Notes: generated by a model not told the origin, from the letters alone. A stretch of 64,000 bases of DNA from Ralstonia pickettii DTP0602 (GCA_000471925.1 CP006667.1:62001-126000), one strand, 5' to 3'; positions 13,031 to 22,666 are shown, counted from the first letter of the stretch. A program made the numbers and translations.

Positions 13031-13539
13031 CCAATCGCCAATACCTGCTGCGGCCGGTCAATCCCGCCTTTATCGCGCTCAGCTTCGTGCTGGCGTTCCT
13101 GTTCAACCTGATGCCCTGGGGCGACACGCTGTGGATCCCCGACATGGTGGCGCTGGTGCTGGTGTTCTGGAACATCCACCAGCCGCGCAAGGTGGGCATG
13201 GGCGTGGCGTTCGCGCTCGGCCTGCTGATGGACGTGCACGATGCGCGTCTGCTGGGCGAGCACGCGCTGGCCTACACGCTGCTGGCCTACTTCGCCATCA
13301 CCATCCACCGGCGCGTGCTGTGGTTCACCGTCTATACCCAGGCGCTGCATGTGCTGCCGCTGCTGTTTATCGCGCACGCGGTGCCGGTGCTGATCCGCCT
13401 GGCGATGGGCGCGCCGCTGCCGGGCTGGCCGTTGTTGCTGGCGCCGGGGATCGAGGCGCTGCTGTGGCCGCTGGCCACCAGCCTGCTGCTGGCGCCGCAG
13501 CGCCGTTCGAGCGATGTCGACGAGACGCGTCCGATCTGA
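13027..13539 (+). CDS. mreD: Rod shape-determining protein MreD
   Basis: MreD, 170 residues, an integral membrane protein with five to six predicted hydrophobic helices, for example FIALSFVLAFLFNLMP and MVALVLVFWNIHQP. It works with MreC to link MreB filaments to PBP2/RodA. Size and position directly after mreC fit the family. The GTG start overlaps the mreC stop, indicating translational coupling. Confidence 0.93.
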   Translation: MTNRQYLLRPVNPAFIALSFVLAFLFNLMPWGDTLWIPDMVALVLVFWNIHQPRKVGMGVAFALGLLMDVHDARLLGEHALAYTLLAYFAITIHRRVLWFTVYTQALHVLPLLFIAHAVPVLIRLAMGAPLPGWPLLLAPGIEALLWPLATSLLLAPQRRSSDVDETRPI

Positions 13540-13592
13540 CGCCGCACGCACCTGACCGCACCTAAACGCTCACTCCTGGCCAACGCAGTACC

Positions 13593-15899
13593 ATGACCGA
13601 AATCCGCAACGTCGAACTGGAAATCGGCCGCTTCCGCATCCGTGTGGCGGCTGCCGCCCTGTTCACGGTGATCTGCTTTGGCCTGCTGTTCACGCGCTTC
13701 CTGTGGCTGCAGTGGTACAAGCATGACCAGTACTCGGCCAAGGCCGAGGATAACCGCATCTCGGTGGCACCGATCGAGCCCAACCGCGGCATCATCATGG
13801 ACCGCAACGGGATCGTGCTGGCGCGCAATTATTCCGCCTACACGCTCGAGATCACGCCGTCCAAGCTGACCGACACGCTGGACAACACCATCGAGGGCCT
13901 GTCGGCGCTGGTGGATATCCAGCCGCGCGACCGGCGCCGCTTCAAGCGGCTGATGGAAGAGTCGCGCAGCTTCGAGAGCCTGCCGCTGCGCAGCCAGCTG
14001 AGCGACGAGGAAGTGGCGCGCTTTTCCGCGCAGCGCTTCCGCTTCCCGGGCGTGGACGTGCGCGCGCGGCTGTTCCGGCAGTATCCGCTGGGCGAGTCGG
14101 CCTCGCACGTGATCGGCTATATCGGCCGCATCTCGCAGCGCGACCAGGAGCGCATCGAGGCCATGGACGAGGCCAACGATGCCGAGAGCGCCAAATACGA
14201 CCCGCGCAAGGACGGCGACAACTACAAGGGCACCAACTACATCGGCAAGATCGGCCTGGAGCAGAGCTACGAGACCGAACTGCACGGCCTGACCGGCTTC
14301 GAGGAAGTGGAAGTGAGTGCCGGCGGGCGCCCGATCCGTACCTTGTCGACTTCGCCCGCCACGCCGGGCAACAACCTGATCCTGTCGCTCGACATCCGCC
14401 TGCAGCAACTGGCCGAGGCGCTCTACGGCGACCGCCGCGGCGCGCTGGTGGCGATCGAGCCTTCCACGGGCGACATCCTGGCCTTCGTCTCCAAGCCGAC
14501 CTACGACCCCAACCTGTTCGTCGAAGGCATCGATACCAATACCTGGAACGAGCTGAACAACTCGCCCGACAAGCCGCTGCTGAACCGCCCGCTGCGCGGC
14601 ACCTACCCGCCGGGCTCGACCTACAAGCCCTTCATGGCGCTGGCGGCGCTGGCCACCGGCAAGCGCACCGCAGCCTGGGGCATGTCCGATCCGGGCTTCT
14701 TCACGCTGGGCAACCACACCTTCCGCGACGACAAGCCGGGCGGACACGGCTGGGTCGACATGCACAGCTCGATCGTGCATTCGTGCGACACCTATTACTA
14801 CGCGCTGGCGCGCGACATGGGCGTCAACGGCATCCATGACTTCATGAAGCCGCTGGGCTTCGGCCAGATCACGGGGATCGACATCGAAGGCGAAAGCCGC
14901 GGCATCCTGCCGTCGACCGACTGGAAGCGCAAGGCCTACCGCAAGCCCGAGCAGCAGAAGTGGTACGACGGCGAGACCATCTCGCTGGGCATCGGCCAGG
15001 GCTACAACAGCTTCACCATCCTGCAGCTGGCGCAGGCTACCTCGGTCATCGTCAACAACGGCAAGGTGATGAAGCCGCACCTGGTCAAGGCCGTGGAAGA
15101 CGCGGTCACGCGCAAGCGCACGCTGACGGTGCCCAAGGAAAGCTACACGATCCCGCTCAAGCAGGCCGATATCGACGTGATCAAGCGCGCCATGGTGGCG
15201 GTGACGCACTCCGGCACGGCGGCGCGCGTGTTTGCTGGCGCGGCTTATGAATCCGCCGGCAAGACCGGCACCGCGCAGACCTACAGCCTGGCCAAGGGTG
15301 AGAAATACAACCACCACGCACTGGAAGAGCGCAAGCGCGACCACTCGCTGTACACCGCCTTTGCGCCGTCGGACAACCCGAAGATCGCGATCGCGCTGAT
15401 CGTCGAGAACGCCGGCTTCGGCGCCGCGGTGGCCGCGCCGATCGCACGCAAGCTGATGGACTTCTACCTCACCGGCAAATGGCCCGGCGAGCTGGAAGCG
15501 ATCGCGCCGCCGGCCACCGAGCTCGTGGCAGGCCGCCCGCCGGTCAATACGCCCAGCGTGTTCACCACCGGCCAGACCGCCAGCATTGCCAGCGCCACTG
15601 TGATGTCCGGCGGCGCGGCCGCGAGCGGGGCCGGCGCCAGCGCGGTGGCCGTGGCCTCCGCGCCGCACGCCGGCGCCTCCGCCGCCATCGCCGCGGCCAT
15701 CGACCCGGCCGCGATCGCGCCGGCTTCGGCGGTGCAGTCGCTCGATGAACGCATGCTGCAGGCGCTGGGCCACAGCAAGCCCCTGGCGCCGCAGCCGGCC
15801 TCCGCGCCCGCTGCGCAGCCGGTCAAGGCGCCCGCGCCCAAACCACGCGTCAAGCCCGTGTCCGCCAAGGCGGCCAGCGGTGCCGACGCCACTCGCTGA
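13593..15899 (+). CDS. mrdA: Penicillin-binding protein 2 (elongasome transpeptidase)
   Basis: PBP2, 768 residues, the class B transpeptidase that cross-links side-wall peptidoglycan with RodA. Seen: an N-terminal membrane helix (about 20-40), the dimerisation/pedestal domain, then the transpeptidase domain. The SxxK motif is STYK with Ser342, the SxN-equivalent is SCD in IVHSCDTYYY, and the third motif is KTGTAQ. About 130 C-terminal residues are Ala/Pro-rich low complexity, making it longer than E. coli PBP2 (633). Followed 11 bases later by rodA. Confidence 0.97.
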   Translation: MTEIRNVELEIGRFRIRVAAAALFTVICFGLLFTRFLWLQWYKHDQYSAKAEDNRISVAPIEPNRGIIMDRNGIVLARNYSAYTLEITPSKLTDTLDNTIEGLSALVDIQPRDRRRFKRLMEESRSFESLPLRSQLSDEEVARFSAQRFRFPGVDVRARLFRQYPLGESASHVIGYIGRISQRDQERIEAMDEANDAESAKYDPRKDGDNYKGTNYIGKIGLEQSYETELHGLTGFEEVEVSAGGRPIRTLSTSPATPGNNLILSLDIRLQQLAEALYGDRRGALVAIEPSTGDILAFVSKPTYDPNLFVEGIDTNTWNELNNSPDKPLLNRPLRGTYPPGSTYKPFMALAALATGKRTAAWGMSDPGFFTLGNHTFRDDKPGGHGWVDMHSSIVHSCDTYYYALARDMGVNGIHDFMKPLGFGQITGIDIEGESRGILPSTDWKRKAYRKPEQQKWYDGETISLGIGQGYNSFTILQLAQATSVIVNNGKVMKPHLVKAVEDAVTRKRTLTVPKESYTIPLKQADIDVIKRAMVAVTHSGTAARVFAGAAYESAGKTGTAQTYSLAKGEKYNHHALEERKRDHSLYTAFAPSDNPKIAIALIVENAGFGAAVAAPIARKLMDFYLTGKWPGELEAIAPPATELVAGRPPVNTPSVFTTGQTASIASATVMSGGAAASGAGASAVAVASAPHAGASAAIAAAIDPAAIAPASAVQSLDERMLQALGHSKPLAPQPASAPAAQPVKAPAPKPRVKPVSAKAASGADATR

Positions 15900-15910
15900 A
15901 GGAGACGCGC

Positions 15911-17053
15911 ATGGATCGACGCCGCGTCCTGTCACTCGTCAAGACCGCGCTGACCGGTTTTGACAAACCGCTCTCACTGATCGTCTTCCTGTTGTTCGCC
16001 ACCGGCATCGTGGCGCTGTACTCGGCCGCCATCGACATGCCGGGCCGGGTCGAGGACCAGCTGCGCAACATCCTGCTGTCGTACGTGGTGATGCTGGTGA
16101 TCGCCTACATGCCGACGCAGACGCTGATGCGGGTGGCGGTGCCCATCTATACGGTCGGGGTGGCGCTGCTGATCGCGGTGGCGATGTTCGGGCTGATCCG
16201 CAAGGGCGCGCGCCGCTGGCTCTATGTCGGCATGGTGATCCAGCCGTCCGAGATCATGAAGATCTCGATGCCGCTGATGCTGGCCTGGTACTTCCAGAAG
16301 CGCGAGGGCGTGATCAAGTGGTTCGACTTCGTGGTGGCGCTGCTGCTGCTGCTGATCCCGGTCGGGCTGATCGCCAAGCAGCCTGACCTGGGCACCGCGC
16401 TGCTAGTGATGGCCGCCGGCATCTACGTGATCTACTTTGCCGGCCTGTCGTGGCGGCTGATCCTGCCGCTGTTGGGGCTGCTGGTGGTGGCGATCACGCT
16501 GCTGATCACGTTCCAGAACGATATGTGCGCGCCGGGCGTGAACTGGCCGGTGCTGCACGATTACCAGCAGCATCGCGTCTGCACGCTGCTCGATCCGACC
16601 AGCGATCCGCTCGGCAAGGGCTTCCACACCATCCAGTCGATCATCGCGATCGGCTCGGGCGGGGTGGAGGGCAAGGGCTGGCTCAAGGGCACGCAGACGC
16701 ACCTGGAGTTCATCCCGGAGAAGCACACCGACTTTATCTTCGCGGTGTACTCGGAGGAGTTCGGCCTGATCGGCAATGCGGTGCTGCTGGTGCTGTACCT
16801 GCTGCTGATCTTCCGCGGACTGTTTATCGCGGCTAACGCGCCGACGCTGTTCTCGCGGCTGCTGGCGGGATCGATCACGCTGATCTTCTTTACCTATGCC
16901 TTCGTCAATATGGGCATGGTGAGTGGCATCCTGCCGGTGGTGGGGGTGCCACTGCCGCTGATGAGCTATGGTGGTACGGCGCTGGTGACGCTGGGGGCGG
17001 GGATCGGGATTCTGATGAGTATTTCGCGGCAGAAGCGGTTGATCCAGACGTAG
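15911..17053 (+). CDS. rodA: Rod shape-determining peptidoglycan polymerase RodA
   Basis: RodA (MrdB), 380 residues, a SEDS-family peptidoglycan glycosyltransferase that polymerises lipid II with PBP2. Seen: about ten membrane helices, the conserved QPSEIMKI and KQPDLGTALL motifs (the latter includes the catalytic-region Asp), and GQ/EHTDFIFAV and LPLMSYGGTALV near the C-terminus. Last gene of the mre/mrd operon; followed by a repeat element that could mark the transcript end. Confidence 0.96.
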   Translation: MDRRRVLSLVKTALTGFDKPLSLIVFLLFATGIVALYSAAIDMPGRVEDQLRNILLSYVVMLVIAYMPTQTLMRVAVPIYTVGVALLIAVAMFGLIRKGARRWLYVGMVIQPSEIMKISMPLMLAWYFQKREGVIKWFDFVVALLLLLIPVGLIAKQPDLGTALLVMAAGIYVIYFAGLSWRLILPLLGLLVVAITLLITFQNDMCAPGVNWPVLHDYQQHRVCTLLDPTSDPLGKGFHTIQSIIAIGSGGVEGKGWLKGTQTHLEFIPEKHTDFIFAVYSEEFGLIGNAVLLVLYLLLIFRGLFIAANAPTLFSRLLAGSITLIFFTYAFVNMGMVSGILPVVGVPLPLMSYGGTALVTLGAGIGILMSISRQKRLIQT

Positions 17054-17077
17054 CGCGGCCCAGCGTGCTGAGGGTTT

Positions 17078-17158
17078 GCTCCCCTCTCCCGCCTGCGGGA
17101 GAGGGAGAACACCTTGCTTAGGCAAGCTCGGGCGGCTTTGGTGCACCCAGCACCGCGC
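17078..17158 (+). repeat. Intergenic repeat element, copy B (full form)
   Basis: Begins with a hairpin (CCTCTCCCGC, 2 bases, GCGGGAGAGG) and continues into a tail, GGAGAACACCTTGCTTAGGC then AAGCTCGGGCGG and TGGTGCACCCA. The tail is repeated in inverse orientation at 4917-5007. It lies between rodA and the DUF484 gene. Confidence 0.7.
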
Positions 17159-17219
17159 CCCTCTTCTGGCTGGGTGGGTTTGTTAAACTGCCCCCCAATT
17201 TTCTCTACCGGTTCCCGCC

Positions 17220-17900
17220 ATGAACGCCCAAGACGTCGCAGCCTACCTGCAGAGCAACCCTGAATTCTTCGAAGAGCACGCCGAGCTGCTGGCCGCGGTG
17301 CAGCTGACCAGCCCGCACAGCCACCGCGCCGTGTCGCTGCAGGAGCGCCAGATGGAAATCCTGCGCGAGAAGAACAAGGGTCTGGAGCTGCGCCTGGCGG
17401 ACCTGGTCCGGCACGGCCACGACAACGACCGCACCCAGCAGCGCATGCACGACTGGCAGCTGCGCCTGCTGGCCGAAGCCGATTCGCACGCGCTGCCCTA
17501 TGCCGTGCAGGACGGCCTGCAGCAGGTGTTCGATGTGCCGGCGGTGGCGCTCAAGCTGTGGGACGTGGCCGAGCAGTACGCCCATATGGAAGTGGCGCAG
17601 GGCGCCAGCGAAGACCTGCGCATCTTTGCCGAAGGCCTGCGCGCACCGTACTGCGGCACCAACGGCGGCTTCGAGGCCGCGGCGCTGCTGGAGCGCGACG
17701 ATATCGTCTCGCTGGCGATGGTGACGCTGCGCGTGCCCGTGCGCGCCGCCGACGCGGGTGTGGACGCACAGGGCGCGGCCTTCGGCCTGCTGGTGCTGGG
17801 CTCGCCCGATCCGCGCCGCTTCCATGAAGGCATGGGCACCGCCTACCTGACGCAGATCGGCGAGGTCGCCGGTGCCGCGCTGAACCGGCTTCGCGACTGA
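17220..17900 (+). CDS. DUF484 family protein
   Basis: A 226-residue DUF484 (GAF-like) protein. Seen: the typical N-terminus VAAYLQSNPEFFEEHAELLAAV, the helix HSHRAVSLQERQMEILREKN, then a GAF-like domain containing FAEGLRAPYCG and GLLVLGSPDPRRFHEGMG. DUF484 genes are commonly found directly before xerC, as here (28-base gap), which suggests a link to chromosome segregation or recombination. The biochemical role is unknown. A likely promoter is the AT-richer stretch at about 17178-17190. Confidence 0.9.
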   Translation: MNAQDVAAYLQSNPEFFEEHAELLAAVQLTSPHSHRAVSLQERQMEILREKNKGLELRLADLVRHGHDNDRTQQRMHDWQLRLLAEADSHALPYAVQDGLQQVFDVPAVALKLWDVAEQYAHMEVAQGASEDLRIFAEGLRAPYCGTNGGFEAAALLERDDIVSLAMVTLRVPVRAADAGVDAQGAAFGLLVLGSPDPRRFHEGMGTAYLTQIGEVAGAALNRLRD

Positions 17901-17928
17901 GGCGCGGTCGACCACAGCGGCTGACGCC

Positions 17929-18999
17929 ATGACCGCACGCCGGCCGCCCCGCCAGGCCAACGACCCCGCGCCGGCCAGCGACAGCGCGCCCCCGCCGGCT
18001 CCCGATCCTCTCGTCACACGCTACCTCGACTGGCTGCGCGGCAGCCGCAAGCTTGCCGAACACACGCTCTCCAGCTACAGCCGCGACCTGCGCGTGCTGC
18101 AATCCCACGCGGCACGCTACGCGCCCGGCGCCGGGCTGCTGGCGCTGCAGACCCACCATATCCGCAACTTCGCCGCCCGGCTGCATGCCGCCGGGCTGGT
18201 CGGCACCAGCATCGCGCGCACGCTGTCGGCATGGCGCGGCTTCTACCAGTGGGCGGCTCGCCATGGCCACGGCGTCACCGTCAATCCGGTCGACGGTGTG
18301 CGCGCGCCGCGCTCGGGCCACGCACTGCCCAAAGCGCTGTCGGTCGAGCACGCGGTGGCGCTGGTGTCGCACCCCGCCGGCACCGATGCGCAGGCGCTGC
18401 GCGACCACGCGGTCTACGAGTTGTTCTATTCGAGCGGATTGCGGCTGTCCGAGCTGGTGCAGCTCGATGTGCGCTACGCCGATGCCGATGGCTACCGCTC
18501 CGGCAGCTGGCTCGACCTGGCCGGCGCCGAGGTCACGGTAACCGGCAAGGGTTCGCGGCAGCGCTCGGTGCCGGTCGGCAGCAAGGCGGTCGAGGCGCTG
18601 CGCGCCTGGCTGGCGGTGCGCGACACGCTGCTGCGCCCCGGCGCCGCCCCGGAAGACGCGCACGCGCTGTTCCTGGGGCCGCGCGGCAAGCGGCTGTCGA
18701 TGCGCACCGTGCAGCTACGGCTCAAGCAGCAGGCCTTGCGCGCCGGCGTGCCGGCCGACGTGCATCCTCATATGCTGCGGCACTCGTTCGCCACGCACCT
18801 GCTGCAGTCGTCCGGCGACCTGCGCGCGGTGCAGGAGATGCTGGGACATGCCAGCGTCTCGACCACGCAGGTCTATACCGCTCTCGATTTCCAGCACCTG
18901 GCGCGCGTCTACGACAAGGCCCATCCGCGCGCCGGTCGCGCGCGCAAGACAGCGGCGCCGCAGGATGCCGAGGCTGCGGACGACCCAGCCGAAGACTAG
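17929..18999 (+). CDS. xerC: Tyrosine site-specific recombinase XerC
   Basis: XerC, 356 residues including a longer Pro/Ala-rich N-terminus and an Ala/Asp-rich C-terminal tail (E. coli XerC 298). With XerD it resolves chromosome dimers at dif. Seen: the core-binding SAM-like domain (TRYLDWLRGSRKLAEHTLSSYSRDL) and the catalytic residues: Arg in SSGLRLSEL, Lys in TGKGSRQR, His-x-x-Arg in HMLRHSFATHLL, His in LGHASVSTTQ, and the Tyr nucleophile in VYTALD. Downstream of DUF484. Its stop codon overlaps the convergent LysR stop in the palindrome CTAG. Confidence 0.95.
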   Translation: MTARRPPRQANDPAPASDSAPPPAPDPLVTRYLDWLRGSRKLAEHTLSSYSRDLRVLQSHAARYAPGAGLLALQTHHIRNFAARLHAAGLVGTSIARTLSAWRGFYQWAARHGHGVTVNPVDGVRAPRSGHALPKALSVEHAVALVSHPAGTDAQALRDHAVYELFYSSGLRLSELVQLDVRYADADGYRSGSWLDLAGAEVTVTGKGSRQRSVPVGSKAVEALRAWLAVRDTLLRPGAAPEDAHALFLGPRGKRLSMRTVQLRLKQQALRAGVPADVHPHMLRHSFATHLLQSSGDLRAVQEMLGHASVSTTQVYTALDFQHLARVYDKAHPRAGRARKTAAPQDAEAADDPAED

Positions 19000-19958
19000 T
19001 CGTCAGCCCACTGCGCCAGCACTTCGCGAAAGCGCTCCATCTCCGGCAGGAACCAGGCGCGGAACGCCTGCACCTTGGGTGCCTCCAGCATGCCCGGCGC
19101 GCACACGAAATACAGCAACCACGGACACGGGATGCTGACATCGAACAGCCGCACCACGCGCCCCGCCAGCAAGTCGTTGTAGGCCAGCGACGAGCGGATC
19201 AGCGCGATCCCCTGGCCCGCGGCAGCGGCTTGCAGCAGCAGCGACGAATCCTCCAGCAGCAGGCCCTTGCGCGGCTCCGGCCAGTCCAGCCCGGCGGCCT
19301 CGAACCACGGCTTCCACGGATCGCCCTCGCCGCGCAGCAGCGGCAGGCCGGCCATGTCCTGCGGCCGCTCGGGCAGCCGTCCGCCGTTGAAGCCGGGACT
19401 GCAGACCGGGAAGAAGACGTCGTCCATCAGCTTCTCGACATACAGGCCGGGATAGTCGCCGCTGCCCATGCGCAGCGCGATATCGACCTCCTCGCGGGCA
19501 AAGTCGACCAGCGTGTTCGACGACAGCAGCTCGACGTCCAGTTCCGGGTGGCGCTCGATAAAGCTGCCGATGCGCGGCGTCAGCCAGCGCGCGGCGAACG
19601 ACGGCATGGTGCTGATGGTCAGCCGCTTGTCACGGTTGCCGGCCTGCAGCACGCGCGTGGCATCGGCGATCTGCAGCAGTGCGTCGCGCACGCGCTCGGC
19701 ATAGACGCGGCCGGCCGGCGTCAGCGCGACGCGCTTGCCGTGGCGCTCGAACAGCGGCATGCCCAGCTCTTCTTCCAGCGCGCGGATCTGGTGGCTGACC
19801 GCGCCGTGGGTGACGAACAGCTCGGTCGCGGCGCGCGAAAAGCTCTCGTGCCGCGCCGCGGCCTCGAAGGCGCGCAGGGCGGTCAGCGCGGGCAGACGCG
19901 GCAGTTCACGATGCCAGCCGCGCGGCAGGTCCTTTTCCCAGGCGCTTTTCCAGGCCAT
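18996..19958 (-). CDS. LysR-type transcriptional regulator, GcvA-like
   Basis: A 320-residue LysR regulator. Seen: a winged HTH near the N-terminus (LPALTALRAFEAAARHESFSRAATELFVTHGAVSHQIRALEEELG) and a substrate-binding domain with DIALRMGSGDYPGL, the GcvA/AmpR-like subgroup pattern. The start was set at MAWKSAWEKDL; upstream in-frame sequence is AT-rich promoter. Divergent from the DUF2917 gene, which is a plausible target. Convergent with xerC. The effector is unknown. Confidence 0.9.
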   Translation of the reverse strand: MAWKSAWEKDLPRGWHRELPRLPALTALRAFEAAARHESFSRAATELFVTHGAVSHQIRALEEELGMPLFERHGKRVALTPAGRVYAERVRDALLQIADATRVLQAGNRDKRLTISTMPSFAARWLTPRIGSFIERHPELDVELLSSNTLVDFAREEVDIALRMGSGDYPGLYVEKLMDDVFFPVCSPGFNGGRLPERPQDMAGLPLLRGEGDPWKPWFEAAGLDWPEPRKGLLLEDSSLLLQAAAAGQGIALIRSSLAYNDLLAGRVVRLFDVSIPCPWLLYFVCAPGMLEAPKVQAFRAWFLPEMERFREVLAQWADD

Positions 19959-20196
19959 GGCGGTCTCCCTGATCTCTGGGGGTATGTGAGTTTTACTAAC
20001 AAGAACAAAGAAAATATATCGTTTTGATAGTGCCCGGGCAATCACTAATATTCTTTCACCGGCCCCTGCTGTTGCGATTTTTTTCACGGTGATTTCCACG
20101 TTATTTAACTGGCTCGGTCCCAATACCGGGCCAGTTGCCGAGAAACCCGCGACACTTCGGCGCCCCCTGACGAAGCCGGCTGAACGGAGAACCCTC

Positions 20197-20565
20197 ATGA
20201 AAACCGTGCTCACAACGACTGTGTTCACCCTGAATCCTGGCGAAGTCACCGCGCTGTCGGTGCACGCCGCCCAGCGCCTGCACGTGGAAAATGCCCGCGG
20301 CACCGACGTATGGCTCACGCGCGAGAACGATTCGGAGGACTACTGGCTGCGTTGTGGCGGCAGCCTGTTGCTGCGCTCCGGCGATGAGGTGACGGTCAGC
20401 GTCGATCCGCGAGCGGAGCAGCCGGTGCGGCTGGCCCTAATCGCCGAAGCGCGCCGCCCGGCGCTGTCGCTGGCCGATGTGCCGCACCTGGTGTATCGCA
20501 GCCTGCGCCGTTTGGTTCGAGGTACGGAGTGGACGCCTAACCAGGACCAGGTCACCGCATCCTGA
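20197..20565 (+). CDS. DUF2917 domain protein
   Basis: A 122-residue protein matching the DUF2917 pattern: FTLNPGEVTALSVHAAQRLHVENARGTDVWLTRENDSEDYWLRCGGSLLLRSGDEVTV, probably a small cupin-like beta fold. Function unknown. The ATG at 20197 is preceded by ACGGAGA (ribosome-binding site). Divergent from the LysR gene, 238 bases apart, and probably under its control. A terminator follows before lipB. Confidence 0.8.
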   Translation: MKTVLTTTVFTLNPGEVTALSVHAAQRLHVENARGTDVWLTRENDSEDYWLRCGGSLLLRSGDEVTVSVDPRAEQPVRLALIAEARRPALSLADVPHLVYRSLRRLVRGTEWTPNQDQVTAS

Positions 20566-20685
20566 CGCGGGAGCCGGCGAGGCATCGTCCACGTCACGCC
20601 CGGGCCGCGCGCACCTGCGCCTGGTCTGGTCGCGTGGCGGATCGGACGATGCGCCACGCTCGCGACCGTAAGCGGTGCAGGGAAG

Positions 20686-20711
20686 GGAGCCGGCGCAAGC
20701 CGGCCCTTTTC
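20686..20711 (+). terminator. Rho-independent terminator after the DUF2917 gene
   Basis: GCCGGC, GCAA loop, GCCGGC, then CCTTTTCG: a tetraloop hairpin with a short U-tract, 15 bases before the lipB ATG. It may insulate lipB or regulate its leader. Confidence 0.65.
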
Positions 20712-20725
20712 GTTACACTCTCGCC

Positions 20726-21454
20726 ATGCATCCGATCCACGTCATCGAACGCGGCCGCGAGGACTATCAGCCGTGCTTCGACGCGATGCGCGCCTTTACC
20801 GCCGCACGCACGCCCGAGACGCCCGACCAGATCTGGCTGGTCGAGCATCCGCCGGTCTACACGCTGGGCCAGGCGGGCGATCCCGCACACCTGTTGTCGC
20901 CGGATGACAACATCCCGGTGGTGCAGATCGATCGTGGCGGGCAGATCACTTATCACGGTCCCGGCCAGGTCGTGGCCTACCTGCTGGTCGATTTGCGCCG
21001 CCGCCACCTGATGGTGCGCGAGCTCGTGCACGGCATCGAGCAGGCGGTGCTGGACACGCTCGCGGCGTATAATCTCGCAGCCGAACGCAAGCCCGGCGCC
21101 CCCGGCATCTACCTGTCCGACGGGCCGCACCAGGGCGCCAAGATTGCCGCGCTCGGCCTCAAGATCCGCAACGGCTGCAGCTACCACGGCGTCAGCCTCA
21201 ACGTGCAGATGGACCTGTCGCCGTTCCTGCGCATCAATCCCTGCGGCTATGCCGGACTGGAAACGGTCGACATGGCGAGCGCGGGCGCCACCTGCCCGGT
21301 GGCCGATGCCGGTGGCACCCCGCTGCCCGTAACCGCGGCAAGACAACCCGAAATCGCGCAGCGCCTGGCGGCGGCATTGTGCGAAGTGCTGGCAGCGCAC
21401 GAAGCCCGCGTGCTGGCAGCCGAAGAAACCGCCACGCCGGCCCTGGCCTCCTAG
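20726..21454 (+). CDS. lipB: Octanoyl-[acyl carrier protein]:protein octanoyltransferase LipB
   Basis: LipB, 242 residues. Transfers octanoate from acyl-ACP to lipoyl domains, the first step of lipoic acid synthesis. Seen: the conserved [21 protein letters not shown], then [24 protein letters not shown] with the catalytic Lys, and NPCGYAGLE with the Cys of the Cys/Lys dyad. Start at [10 protein letters not shown]. Followed 40 bases later by lipA. Confidence 0.96.
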   Translation: MHPIHVIERGREDYQPCFDAMRAFTAARTPETPDQIWLVEHPPVYTLGQAGDPAHLLSPDDNIPVVQIDRGGQITYHGPGQVVAYLLVDLRRRHLMVRELVHGIEQAVLDTLAAYNLAAERKPGAPGIYLSDGPHQGAKIAALGLKIRNGCSYHGVSLNVQMDLSPFLRINPCGYAGLETVDMASAGATCPVADAGGTPLPVTAARQPEIAQRLAAALCEVLAAHEARVLAAEETATPALAS

Positions 21455-21494
21455 TCAAAAGCGAAATGCACGCTGAGCGCGTGCGGAGAAATGT

Positions 21495-22490
21495 ATGAGC
21501 GACGCCCTGATCGCCACTTCCAGCGAAGCCCCGCAGTCCCCCGCGGAGCAGTACGACCCGACCCGCAAGCAGAAGTCGGCCGACAAGACCGCACGCATCC
21601 CCATCAAGATCGTGCCGGCCGAAAAGCTCAAGAAGCCGGACTGGATCCGCGTCAAGGCCGCCACCGGCAGCTCACGCTTCTACGAGATCAAGGACATCCT
21701 GCGCGCCAACAACCTGGTGACGGTGTGCGAGGAAGCGAGCTGCCCCAACATCGGTGAATGCTTCGGCAAGGGCACGGCCACCTTCATGATCATGGGCGAC
21801 AAGTGCACGCGCCGTTGCCCGTTCTGCGACGTCGGCCACGGCCGCCCCGATCCGCTCGACGTGAACGAGCCGGGCAACCTGGCCCGCACCATCGCCCAGC
21901 TCAAGCTGAACTACGTGGTGATCACCAGCGTCGACCGCGACGACCTGCGCGACGGCGGTGCCCAGCACTATGTCGACTGCATCTCGCAGACGCGCGACCT
22001 GTCGCCCGCCACCCGCATCGAAGTGCTGGTGCCTGACTTCCGCGGCCGCCTGGACAAGGCGCTGGACATCCTGCAGGCCTGCCCGCCTGACGTGATGAAC
22101 CACAACATGGAAACCGTGCCGCGCCTGTACAAGCAGGCCCGCCCGGGTGCGGACTACGAGCACTCGCTCAAGCTGCTGCAGGAATTCAAGCGCCGCAACC
22201 CCAATGTGCCGACCAAGTCCGGCCTGATGGTGGGCCTGGGCGAGACCGACGAGGAAATCCTCGAAGTCATGCGCGACATGCGCGCCCACGACATCGACAT
22301 GCTGACCATCGGCCAGTACCTGGCGCCGTCGAACCACCACCTGCCGGTGCTGCGCTACGTCCATCCCGACACCTTCAAGATGTTCGAGGAAGAGGCCTAC
22401 AAGATGGGCTTCACCCACGCCGCGGTGGGCGCGATGGTGCGCAGCTCGTACCACGCCGACCAGCAGGCGCATCAGGCGGGGTTTGCCTGA
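21495..22490 (+). CDS. lipA: Lipoyl synthase LipA
   Basis: LipA, 331 residues, a radical-SAM enzyme that inserts two sulfurs into octanoyl groups. Seen: the auxiliary cluster motif [12 protein letters not shown] and the radical-[11 protein letters not shown] (CxxxCxxC), followed by conserved [26 protein letters not shown] and the C-terminal RSSYHADQQ with the arginine-serine pair that holds the auxiliary cluster. The N-terminus is longer than in E. coli. Last gene of lipBA; a terminator follows. Confidence 0.97.
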   Translation: MSDALIATSSEAPQSPAEQYDPTRKQKSADKTARIPIKIVPAEKLKKPDWIRVKAATGSSRFYEIKDILRANNLVTVCEEASCPNIGECFGKGTATFMIMGDKCTRRCPFCDVGHGRPDPLDVNEPGNLARTIAQLKLNYVVITSVDRDDLRDGGAQHYVDCISQTRDLSPATRIEVLVPDFRGRLDKALDILQACPPDVMNHNMETVPRLYKQARPGADYEHSLKLLQEFKRRNPNVPTKSGLMVGLGETDEEILEVMRDMRAHDIDMLTIGQYLAPSNHHLPVLRYVHPDTFKMFEEEAYKMGFTHAAVGAMVRSSYHADQQAHQAGFA

Positions 22491-22520
22491 GCGACAGCGC
22501 TGCAAACTGATCGAGCAGAG

Positions 22521-22546
22521 ACGGCCGGGACTTCCCGGCCGTTTTT
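22521..22546 (+). terminator. Rho-independent terminator after lipA
   Basis: ACGGCCGGG and its complement flank a tiny loop, followed by TTTTTC. It is a perfect stem with a U-tract 30 bases after the lipA stop. Confidence 0.9.
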
Positions 22547-22643
22547 CTTTGGTGCCCCGCCATGGTGCAGCCGGCCGCAGTGGCCCTTGCGCCCCTAGGG
22601 TCAACCCTGACTGTTTCTCCTCGTTTCGTTTCGATATTATGAA

Positions 22644-22666
22644 TTCATCGATAAATTATCGATGAA
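22644..22666. promoter_or_regulatory. Perfect 23-base palindrome upstream of the 5-oxoproline operon
   Basis: TTCATCGATAA, one base, then its exact reverse complement: 11-bp arms in AT-rich sequence, 66-88 bases before the pxpB start. It also contains overlapping ATCGAT sites. This is the expected form of a dimeric repressor operator (GntR-type regulators often use such sites). No regulator gene is adjacent. Confidence 0.65.

Noticed and set aside
13332..15935. A very long open frame on the minus strand opposite mrdA
   Set aside because: It is the antisense shadow of a high-GC gene, with Arg/His/Gln/Ala-rich sequence and no domain; mrdA on the plus strand has all its motifs.
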